A stretch of 5,389 nt of DNA from contig DQAM01000260.1 in assembly GCA_003523545.1 (NCBI GenBank), positions 1 through 5,389 of the forward strand, written 5' to 3'. The notes beneath the pieces are model-generated. The model was not told the origin of the DNA, made no database searches, and saw only the letters and a list, made by a program, of their open reading frames with translations. This DNA comes from Dysgonomonas sp. (GTDB taxonomy: Bacteria; Bacteroidota; Bacteroidia; Bacteroidales; Dysgonomonadaceae). This document shows, in pieces, positions 1 to 5,120 of the stretch. Numbering within the stretch: the stretch's first letter is position 1; every line of letters begins with the position of its first letter. A program made the position numbers and the translations under genes.

Positions 1-234
1 ATGTCGTTGCTGTTGTCGGTCGATGAAGCAGATTTTGTCTTCATTAAAGAAAAAACCGGGGCAACTGCCGGAAACCTGAGTGTGCAGATAGACAAGTTAA
101 ACGAGGCGGGATATATTAGTGTGAATAAATTTATAGATGGGAAAAAGCCTCGTACTGTATGTAAAATAACTCAAAAAGGAGTTTCGGCATTCGATCTTTA
201 TGTAAAGGCATTGCAGGGTTATATCAAAAAATAA
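1..234 (+). CDS. Winged-helix transcriptional regulator, HTH_34 type (5' end cut by window)
   Basis: The 77 visible residues form most of a small winged-helix DNA-binding domain of the HTH_34/MarR-like kind common in Bacteroidota. A helix-turn-helix core is visible (FIKEKTGATAGNLSVQIDKL), with GATAGNLSVQ leading into the recognition helix. A wing follows (GYISVNKFIDGKKPRTVCKIT), then a C-terminal helix ending in YVKALQGYIKK. Family members usually have about 20 more N-terminal residues, with a pattern like (L/I)xxxxRLxIM before the SLL seen here. The ATG at position 1 is therefore probably an internal Met and the gene starts upstream. Such proteins are cytoplasmic and are thought to regulate nearby genes, often a membrane protein gene beside them; any such partner would be outside the window. 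The next gene starts 84 bp downstream with no terminator between. The target is unknown. The family call is confident, the start is not. Confidence 0.85.
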   Translation: MSLLLSVDEADFVFIKEKTGATAGNLSVQIDKLNEAGYISVNKFIDGKKPRTVCKITQKGVSAFDLYVKALQGYIKK

Positions 235-318
235 TTATGAGAAAAAGGACCATTTAGATGTAACGGAATCATTCGTCAAAATGTCTTATTAGCAAATAAT
301 ATTAAAAACAACAAAGTC

Positions 319-735
319 ATGAAAGCAAAAATAATCAGTACAGTATTAGCAGGGATGTTTTTTGTGGGAACAGTAGGAAGTGCTTTTGCAGTTAATCCCA
401 GAATATACAAAAAAACAGAAAAGAGCGATGTCGATAATACAGTTGCAACCGAAGTTTACAGGGGAGAAGATGATGCCAATCTTGTACCGCTTGCAAAGTA
501 TGTGGTAAAATATTCGGATGAAGGCAAAGCTGTTGAAAAAACTATCTACAAGTGGAATGTAAAGGAAGGATGGACGGCACAGCTGAAATATGTGTATCAT
601 TATGATCTATCCGGCAAAATGGATGCGCTGGAATATGCCGAATGGGATGTTGATAAAAAACAATGGAAAGATAATCCTTATTTAACTATGTATCTATACA
701 CTGGTGAAGGGGATCTGCTCACCATAAATGAATAA
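319..735 (+). CDS. Small secreted DUF3836-like protein with a 30-residue repeat
   Basis: A 138-residue exported protein. Residues 1-24 are a signal peptide: Lys2/Lys4, a hydrophobic core at about 5-20, and an AFA site predicting cleavage after Ala24. There is no lipobox Cys, so a soluble periplasmic or secreted product is likely. The mature part repeats every 30 residues: KYVVKYSDEGK (60-70), KYVYHYDLSGK (90-100) and a last partial copy from Tyr121 (MYLYTGEGD). The first two copies each end in a W-x5/6-W pair (Trp79/Trp85 and Trp109/Trp116). This alternating Tyr/Trp beta-strand pattern resembles DUF3836 proteins of Bacteroides, whose function is unknown. ATG 319 is chosen because it sits directly before the signal peptide; the leader is A-rich without a Shine-Dalgarno sequence, as is usual in this phylum. 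No TAnnTTTG element is seen upstream, so it may be transcribed with the regulator gene. A strong terminator follows. Confidence 0.8.
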   Translation: MKAKIISTVLAGMFFVGTVGSAFAVNPRIYKKTEKSDVDNTVATEVYRGEDDANLVPLAKYVVKYSDEGKAVEKTIYKWNVKEGWTAQLKYVYHYDLSGKMDALEYAEWDVDKKQWKDNPYLTMYLYTGEGDLLTINE

Positions 736-776
736 CAGACTATTTCATAGTTTATGTTTACTCAATTAATTGCCTG

Positions 777-805
777 CCGGATAAAGATATCGAGTCTTTA
801 TCCGG
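777..805 (+). terminator. Rho-independent terminator after the DUF3836-like gene
   Basis: A perfect 11-bp inverted repeat (CCGGATAAAGA at 777-787 and TCTTTATCCGG at 795-805) has a 7-base loop and is followed by the T-rich TTTCTATTTG. On the opposite strand the hairpin is followed by CAGGCAATT, which is not T-rich, so it acts for plus-strand transcription. It lies 42 bp after the stop codon. Confidence 0.85.
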
Positions 806-826
806 TTTCTATTTGTGTAAAAGATG

Positions 827-834
827 TATCTTTG
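827..834 (+). promoter_or_regulatory. Bacteroidetes-type -7 promoter element for the SUFU gene
   Basis: TATCTTTG matches the -7 consensus TAnnTTTG of the primary sigma factor of Bacteroidetes. Transcription would start near position 840, giving a leader of about 30 bases before the ATG at 872. No good -33 TTTG lies at the usual 19-21 base spacing; that stretch is taken up by the end of the preceding terminator. The start codon is preceded by an AT-rich leader without a Shine-Dalgarno sequence. Confidence 0.65.
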
Positions 835-871
835 TTCAGATTAAACAATCTCATATACATTACTTAAACAT

Positions 872-1531
872 ATGATAACGAAGAAAGAATATAAAGAACG
901 TTTCGATGAAGAGGATGCCGTAGGATGGCTTTCGATAGATGAAAAGGTAGATCAAATATATCCTTCCCAGCAGCCCCGTCATTATGCCCCGCCATTGCAT
1001 TATGTGTTGGGAGGCCAGGATCCGATCGACGGTACGAGTATATATGATTCGGATAAACAGGAATTCCACAGGCATTTTGTCAGTTATGGCATGTCTGAGC
1101 TTTATTATAACGAAGAAGCTGCGGGAGGAGAATTCAGCAAATGGGGCTTTGAGTTTACATTCCGCCTCAAGCCATTCGAAGAAGATGACGATGATCCTGT
1201 ATGGGTGGTTGAGGTTATGAATAATCTGGCCCGTTATGTATACGAGAGCCAGCGGTGGTTCGAAGAATATCATTTTGTTCCGGCTAACGGCCCGATCCGA
1301 ACTGAAACAAAAAATCCTGTTGATATAGTAGGACTCGTTTTTGCACTGGACCCTGAGCTGGGAAAGATAGATACTCCCCATGGGGAAGTTTCTTTTCTGC
1401 AGATAGTAGGTATAACTTCCAGTGAGCTGGAGCGCCTCAAAAAAAATCCGACAACCGATGAAGTTAAAAAACTGGTAGATGAGATGCGGGCAGATAATCC
1501 GTTGCTTATCACAGACCTGTTGAGAAGATAA
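872..1531 (+). CDS. Suppressor of fused (SUFU) domain protein
   Basis: A 219-residue cytoplasmic protein with no signal peptide or membrane segment; the SUFU domain covers nearly all of it. Landmarks in order are QPRHYAPPLHYVLGG (34-48), DPIDGTSIY (50-58), HFVSYGMSELY (68-78), WGFEFTFRL (91-99), NLARYVYES (118-126), DPELGKIDTPHGEVSFLQIV (160-179) and the closing NPLLITDL (209-216). These match the bacterial SUFU pattern from end to end, so it appears intact. An acidic run (EEDDDD, 103-108) sits in a loop. In animals SUFU inhibits Gli/Ci factors in Hedgehog signalling. Bacterial members have been proposed as immunity proteins of polymorphic toxin systems, but no toxin gene is next to this one, so the role here is open. 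The gene has its own -7 element and a hairpin after it, so it is probably monocistronic. ATG 872 is the first start and directly precedes the conserved N-terminal region. Confidence 0.92.
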   Translation: MITKKEYKERFDEEDAVGWLSIDEKVDQIYPSQQPRHYAPPLHYVLGGQDPIDGTSIYDSDKQEFHRHFVSYGMSELYYNEEAAGGEFSKWGFEFTFRLKPFEEDDDDPVWVVEVMNNLARYVYESQRWFEEYHFVPANGPIRTETKNPVDIVGLVFALDPELGKIDTPHGEVSFLQIVGITSSELERLKKNPTTDEVKKLVDEMRADNPLLITDLLRR

Positions 1532-1551
1532 TTATTAATCAGATTGTTATA

Positions 1552-1704
1552 AAGGAAAAGGCACCTATCCTTCGCGGATAAGTGCCTTCTATGTGTCAGG
1601 ACTTAAATTTTAAAAGATCCGAAAACAACAACAAAAAAAGGATCTTATAAAAGAATTAGAGGGTGTTTACCTGAGCAACAAATAATAAATCTTTTTATGA
1701 TTTA
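1552..1704 (-). ncRNA. Candidate minus-strand small RNA of about 150 nt
   Basis: This is inferred from structure, not homology. A minus-strand -7 element at 1710-1717 would start a transcript near 1704-1705. The hairpin at 1558-1588 with a U-rich tail would end it near 1552. Two more stem-loops lie between: TAAATC/GATTTA (1686-1691 with 1699-1704, loop 7) at the 5' end, and AAGATCC/GGATCTT (1614-1620 with 1640-1646) whose 19-base loop is U- and GU-rich on the RNA strand. No open reading frame of useful length exists on this strand in the interval, and the transcript would end before the SUFU gene, making it a 3'-facing neighbour rather than a true antisense. I do not recognise it as tmRNA, RNase P RNA, SRP RNA or 6S RNA. 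The -7 match alone could be chance in such AT-rich DNA. Confidence 0.4.
1558..1588 (-). terminator. Hairpin terminator between the SUFU gene and the candidate small RNA
   Basis: The arms AAGGCAC (1558-1564) and GTGCCTT (1582-1588) pair perfectly. After one C/A mismatch, TATCC (1566-1570) pairs with GGATA (1576-1580), leaving a 5-base loop. Read on the minus strand the hairpin is followed by TTCCTTTATAAC, which is U-rich. Read on the plus strand it is followed by CTATGTGTC, which is poorer. It therefore looks best as a minus-strand terminator, although the A-rich upstream flank lets it also close the SUFU transcript, whose stop is 26 bp before it. Probably bidirectional. Confidence 0.7.
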
Positions 1705-1709
1705 CGATG

Positions 1710-1717
1710 CAAATATA
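1710..1717 (-). promoter_or_regulatory. Minus-strand -7 promoter element for the candidate small RNA
   Basis: CAAATATA on the plus strand reads TATATTTG on the minus strand, a full match to TAnnTTTG. No clear -33 element is seen about 20 bases further upstream (plus-strand 1737-1742). About one chance match is expected in roughly 800 bases of DNA this AT-rich, so the call rests on its pairing with the terminator about 120 bases downstream. Confidence 0.45.
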
Positions 1718-1874
1718 TAAAAAGATTTTCGATTATTACGTCTAAGTGACGCTTTATTATTTATAAATTTTTTTGCGATTTCATTCTTTTCACAATAATA
1801 CTCATTTTAAGTAAAAATCCCAAAAAAATATATCTAAGCTAATCCGTTTATTTGAAATAGATTACTTCTATATC

Positions 1875-1917
1875 ATGTTTAAATCCTTTTGGATTTTAAC
1901 ATATAGACTGTGTCTAT
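1875..1917. repeat. Two adjacent stem-loops
   Basis: First hairpin: ATGTT-T-AAATCC (1875-1886) pairs with GGATTT-T-AACAT (1891-1902), giving 11 base pairs, one T/T mismatch and a TTTT loop. It is directly followed by ATAGAC (1903-1908) and GTCTAT (1912-1917), a perfect 6-bp stem with a TGT loop. Neither strand has a T run right after the pair, so they do not look like a terminator. They could be part of a structured RNA or a protein-binding site. Confidence 0.5.
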
Positions 1918-2120
1918 TGATTATAAATAAAAATGATAAATTAGTATCAAGTATAATTTTTCCACCCCTTCATATAATAAAATCGGATGTTTTTTGCTAT
2001 TACATCTTTATTTTACTGCATAAATATAAGGGGAATTATTTTAACATGAAGCAAAAATTACTTATAAAATGAGATTTTTTTTTGTCATCTCTTTTTTTAG
2101 TATGTCTTTTTCTGAAGAGA

Positions 2121-2169
2121 AGTTATACATTACGGAATTTCGAAGTACATATATATAATGTGTGTAACT
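2121..2169. repeat. Imperfect inverted repeat
   Basis: AGTTA (2121-2125) pairs with TAACT (2165-2169), and ACATTA (2127-2132) with TAATGT (2156-2161). A small asymmetric internal loop (T against GTG) separates the two stems, and the apical loop is 23 bases. It lies about 120 bp upstream of the hydrolase promoter, so it could be an operator or a chance feature of AT-rich DNA. Confidence 0.3.
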
Positions 2170-2291
2170 CATATAAAAAGCCTGAATTCATGAAAAGTCA
2201 TAGTAAGGCAGATTAAAAAAAAAATAATGGAAAACTTTACAAATAGTTAGCATTTTCTGCAAACTTAGTCTTTCATTAAAATTGTCTGCTT

Positions 2292-2299
2292 TATCTTTG
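2292..2299 (+). promoter_or_regulatory. Bacteroidetes-type -7 promoter element for the secreted hydrolase
   Basis: TATCTTTG matches TAnnTTTG fully. A TTTC at 2271-2274 lies 17 bases upstream as a weak -33 candidate. The predicted transcription start near 2304-2306 leaves a leader of only about 15 bases to ATG 2320 or 36 bases to ATG 2341, and would make the TTG at 2308 nearly leaderless. The same octamer precedes the SUFU gene. Confidence 0.7.
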
Positions 2300-2319
2300 C
2301 AGGAGAATTGACAGAATAC

Positions 2320-4923
2320 ATGAAAAATGATAATATAAGTATGAGAAAAATGATTATGTCGGCAAGGGTTGCAGCTCTGATGCTGCTTGCAGTCCCTGCC
2401 ATTCCGCAGATCGAGGCTCAGAATATAGTTACTATATTCGGGCAGGAGAAAATAGAAAAGACAGATGAAGGCGAAGTTTTCCACCGTTTCGACAAGGGAT
2501 ATATATTACCGGGAGGTACAAATCCGGGAACCCTTTTCAACGGTCAGGACATGATTGCATGGCTGTATGCTTCAGGAAAGTTTGTATCTCCTAAACCGGG
2601 ACAGGCTATCAACTATTCTTATCCTAATATGGAATCGCAGGTAGAGGATGCTTATCTCAAATGGCTTGCTCGAAGCAAAGGCGAGAAAGACATGGAAATG
2701 CTTCCGCAATGGACATGGACGGCTATGGATGCTGATGAAAACGGATTATTTAAGCGTCCCGAACTGCGCTCGGCTTTTCTTTATACCGCTTATGATTCTC
2801 CCAAGGATCAGATAGCGTTACTGGAAACAACAGGCGGTACCCGTACATATGTAAACGGATTTCCTCACGAAGGCGACCATTACGATTTCGGATACACACT
2901 TACACCTATAAGGCTTAAAAAAGGATTGAATGAATTTGTATATACCCCGGGAAGGTTCGGCAGAGTAGCTTCCAAACTCGTAAAACCGGATAAAGCCGTC
3001 ATGTTTACAAAACGGGATATGACCGTTCCGGACATTATATTAGGAGAGGACGATGCTAAATGGGCGGCTATCCGGGTAGTGAATGCTACTGAAAAAGCGC
3101 TTAAAGATTTAACCATACGTGCCACTTTGCCAGATGGACAGACTGCAGATTACAAAACGCAGGACATCATGCCTATGACGGTCCGCAAAATGAAGTATCA
3201 ATTGCCGGCTGTCGGAAATTCCGGTACGGCAGGCGATATAACAGCTAAGATAGAATTATTGGACAAATCGGGCAAGGTTATAGACCAGACTGAGGTAAAA
3301 CTGCGTCAGGTATTGCCTTCCGTTCATCACGAACGTACTTTTGTCAGCCGTATAGACGGCAGTGTACAATATTACAGCGTTGCGCCGGCTATCCGCAAAT
3401 CGGCAGGCGGAACCAAAGCTATGGTATTGACGGTTCATGGTGCGGGAGTAGAAGCGCGTAATCAGGCACGTGCTTACAAATCGAAAGAATGGACAGACAT
3501 TGTTGCGGCGACAAACCGCCGTCCTTATGGCTTCAATTGGGAAGAGTGGGGGCGTATCGACGGACTCGAAGTCTTGGAAGAAGCTAAGAAGGTATTTAAG
3601 CCGGATTTGTCAAGGATATATCTTACCGGACATTCTATGGGTGGCCACGGAACCTGGTTCTTAGGAACTACTTATCCGGATAAGTTTGCAGCCATAGCTC
3701 CTTGTGCCGGTTATCCCGACATTGCAGGATACGGAAGAGGACGTGGAGACCAGATGCACGACCAGCATAAAACATACGATGCATTCAGGCGTGGTGGTAA
3801 TGGTGGACGTGTAGTCACCATGGCTAAAAACCTGCAGCAATCAGGCGTATATATTTTCCACGGGAATGCAGATAGTGTAGTCTCTCCGAGCCAGGCACGG
3901 CGCATGCGCGAAACATTGGGTAAATTCCATACTGATTTTTGCTATTATGAATATCCGGGCGGAGAGCACTGGTTCGGTGACGAAAGTGTAGACTGGCCTC
4001 CTATTTTCGAATTTTTCTCCCGTCATTCTATTCCGGCTGAAAAAGATGTAAAAGATATAGATTTTCAAACAGCGTCCCCTGCAATTTCGGCGAAAGATTA
4101 TTGGATCGAATTGGAACAACAGGTAAGACCTTATGAGTTCACCCATATCATAGCTTCTCAAAAAGACGACTCTATCAAAGTAGCAAAAGCGGAAAATGCA
4201 GCTATGATAGTTTTCGATATTCCCGCTCTGAATCCTTCCTCTACGCAGGTGGTCATAAGCATAAACGGACAAAATTTGCCGGTACCTTCTGCCAAAAAAG
4301 CTGTTCTTGCATTGGAAAACGGTTTGTGGGCTGTAAAAGGTGAGATAAATAAACGGCATAAATATGCGGCCCGTTACGGCGGATTCAAAAACGCGTATGA
4401 TAACAATGTAGTATTTGTGTATGCAACCAAAGGAAATGCCAGAGAAAATGAATGGTATCAGAATAAAGCCCGTTTCGATGCCGAAACTTTCTATTACCGT
4501 GGAAACGGATCGATAGATGTGATACCTGATACAGAATATTCTACCGCAAAATATGCTGACAGGAATGTGATTATATATGGAAATAAAGATAATAACCGGG
4601 CCTGGAATGCTTTACTTAAAGATTGCCCGGTACAGGTTGGTAAATCAGGAATTACAGCCGGAGCGCGTAGTTTCGGCGGAGATGATCTGGGTACATATTT
4701 TATCTATCCTCATCCATACAGCGAAACTGCATCCGTAGGAGTGGTTGCCGGAACGGGAGATGCGGGGATGCGTTCAACATCGCCTAATAATTATATATCT
4801 GGTATAACCGGTTTCCCGGATTTAATGATTTTCCGTGCCGATATGCTGAAAGACGGCTTGCAGGGAATGGAAGCCGCCGGTTTCTTCGATAATGATTGGA
4901 AATTGACCGGAGAAGACTTTTAA
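2320..4923 (+). CDS. Secreted alpha/beta hydrolase, prolyl oligopeptidase (S9)/esterase-like, about 867 aa
   Basis: A large exported hydrolase (numbering from ATG 2320). Residues 8-33 are a signal peptide (MRKM, hydrophobic core AALMLLAVPAIP, IEA then Gln) without a lipobox Cys, so it is periplasmic or secreted. About 34-230 is a beta-sandwich-like N-terminal region with LYTAYDSPK, YVNGFPHEGDHYDFG and LKKGLNEFVYTPGRFGR. About 230-335 looks like another beta domain. The alpha/beta-hydrolase domain spans about 345-575: HGAG (373-376), nucleophile Ser439 in GHSMGGHGTW, acid Asp518 in HGNADSVVS, and His550 in GGEHWFGD. The triad is complete. A C-terminal region of about 290 residues (578-867) has no function I recognise. 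Secreted relatives include esterases and peptidases; the substrate cannot be read from sequence. ATG 2320 or ATG 2341 is the likely start; 2341 gives the cleaner signal peptide. Its own promoter and terminator make it a single-gene unit. Confidence 0.88.
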   Translation: MKNDNISMRKMIMSARVAALMLLAVPAIPQIEAQNIVTIFGQEKIEKTDEGEVFHRFDKGYILPGGTNPGTLFNGQDMIAWLYASGKFVSPKPGQAINYSYPNMESQVEDAYLKWLARSKGEKDMEMLPQWTWTAMDADENGLFKRPELRSAFLYTAYDSPKDQIALLETTGGTRTYVNGFPHEGDHYDFGYTLTPIRLKKGLNEFVYTPGRFGRVASKLVKPDKAVMFTKRDMTVPDIILGEDDAKWAAIRVVNATEKALKDLTIRATLPDGQTADYKTQDIMPMTVRKMKYQLPAVGNSGTAGDITAKIELLDKSGKVIDQTEVKLRQVLPSVHHERTFVSRIDGSVQYYSVAPAIRKSAGGTKAMVLTVHGAGVEARNQARAYKSKEWTDIVAATNRRPYGFNWEEWGRIDGLEVLEEAKKVFKPDLSRIYLTGHSMGGHGTWFLGTTYPDKFAAIAPCAGYPDIAGYGRGRGDQMHDQHKTYDAFRRGGNGGRVVTMAKNLQQSGVYIFHGNADSVVSPSQARRMRETLGKFHTDFCYYEYPGGEHWFGDESVDWPPIFEFFSRHSIPAEKDVKDIDFQTASPAISAKDYWIELEQQVRPYEFTHIIASQKDDSIKVAKAENAAMIVFDIPALNPSSTQVVISINGQNLPVPSAKKAVLALENGLWAVKGEINKRHKYAARYGGFKNAYDNNVVFVYATKGNARENEWYQNKARFDAETFYYRGNGSIDVIPDTEYSTAKYADRNVIIYGNKDNNRAWNALLKDCPVQVGKSGITAGARSFGGDDLGTYFIYPHPYSETASVGVVAGTGDAGMRSTSPNNYISGITGFPDLMIFRADMLKDGLQGMEAAGFFDNDWKLTGEDF

Positions 4924-4943
4924 TCTGAAAATATATTAACTAC

Positions 4944-4992
4944 AATAGAAATGAGTCCCTACAACCTTTCAGGTGCGGGACTCATTTCTATT
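4944..4992 (+). terminator. Strong terminator after the secreted hydrolase gene
   Basis: A perfect 16-bp stem pairs AATAGAAATGAGTCCC (4944-4959) with GGGACTCATTTCTATT (4977-4992). The 17-base loop carries a small inner stem (ACCT 4964-4967 with AGGT 4971-4974). The 3' arm runs into TTTTCTT (4991-4997). It begins 20 bases after the stop codon. Confidence 0.9.
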
Positions 4993-5003
4993 TTCTTAGC
5001 ATA

Positions 5004-5027
5004 TAAAACAATCTGCATATTGTTTTA
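5004..5027. repeat. Second inverted repeat before a T tract
   Basis: TAAAACAAT (5004-5012) and ATTGTTTTA (5019-5027) form a perfect 9-bp stem with the loop CTGCAT. Only two of the nine pairs could be called strong at best, but ATCC and then eight T follow (5032-5039). It may be a back-up terminator behind the main one or an operator ahead of the gene at 5121. Confidence 0.45.
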
Positions 5028-5120
5028 ATCCTTTTTTTTGTTTTATTTTACGTCTGTCATAAATGGGAAAGCAGCCGGAAAAAGCTTTTTGTTTTCAAAA
5101 TCCATATATACATTGTAAAC

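Larger units (their letters stand above)
1720..2291. other. Long AT-rich spacer without a convincing protein gene
   Basis: This stretch is very AT-rich with many A and T runs, and no reading frame in it looks like a protein. It holds two adjacent stem-loops (1875-1917), a weak hairpin GAGAT/ATCTC (2071-2075 with 2087-2091) followed by seven T, an imperfect hairpin (2121-2169), and a minus-strand TAnnTTTG match at 2260-2267. The rest shows nothing I can name. It separates the SUFU unit from the hydrolase unit and may hold upstream control sites of the hydrolase gene. Confidence 0.6.

Noticed and set aside
860..1381. Minus-strand reading frame of 173 codons opposite the SUFU gene
   Set aside because: It lies over a clearly recognised gene on the other strand and its product resembles no protein family; it is a shadow frame.
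1640..1710. A known structural RNA (SRP RNA, 6S RNA, tmRNA or a riboswitch) in the spacer
   Set aside because: None of the core motifs I know for these families is visible on either strand, so only an unnamed candidate small RNA is reported.
1875..2072. Plus-strand reading frame of 65 codons in the AT-rich spacer
   Set aside because: Its composition simply mirrors the AT-rich DNA (Ile, Lys, Leu, Phe, Tyr), it shows no domain or signal peptide pattern, and its first codons lie inside a hairpin.
2071..2098. GAGAT/ATCTC hairpin followed by seven T as a terminator
   Set aside because: Five pairs around an 11-base loop are too weak, and there is no gene upstream for it to end.
2308..2310. TTG as the start codon of the hydrolase
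   Set aside because: It lies only two to four bases after the predicted transcription start, and two in-frame ATG codons at 2320 and 2341 give a normal signal peptide.
3841..4359. Minus-strand reading frame of 172 codons inside the hydrolase gene
   Set aside because: The plus-strand frame here carries the catalytic Asp and His of a recognised hydrolase; the opposite frame is rich in Phe, Arg, Tyr and Cys and looks like no known protein.
5079..5090. Perfect palindrome AAAAAGCTTTTT before the nicotinamidase-like gene
   Set aside because: It has no loop, is mostly an A run meeting a T run, and is short enough to be chance in AT-rich DNA.
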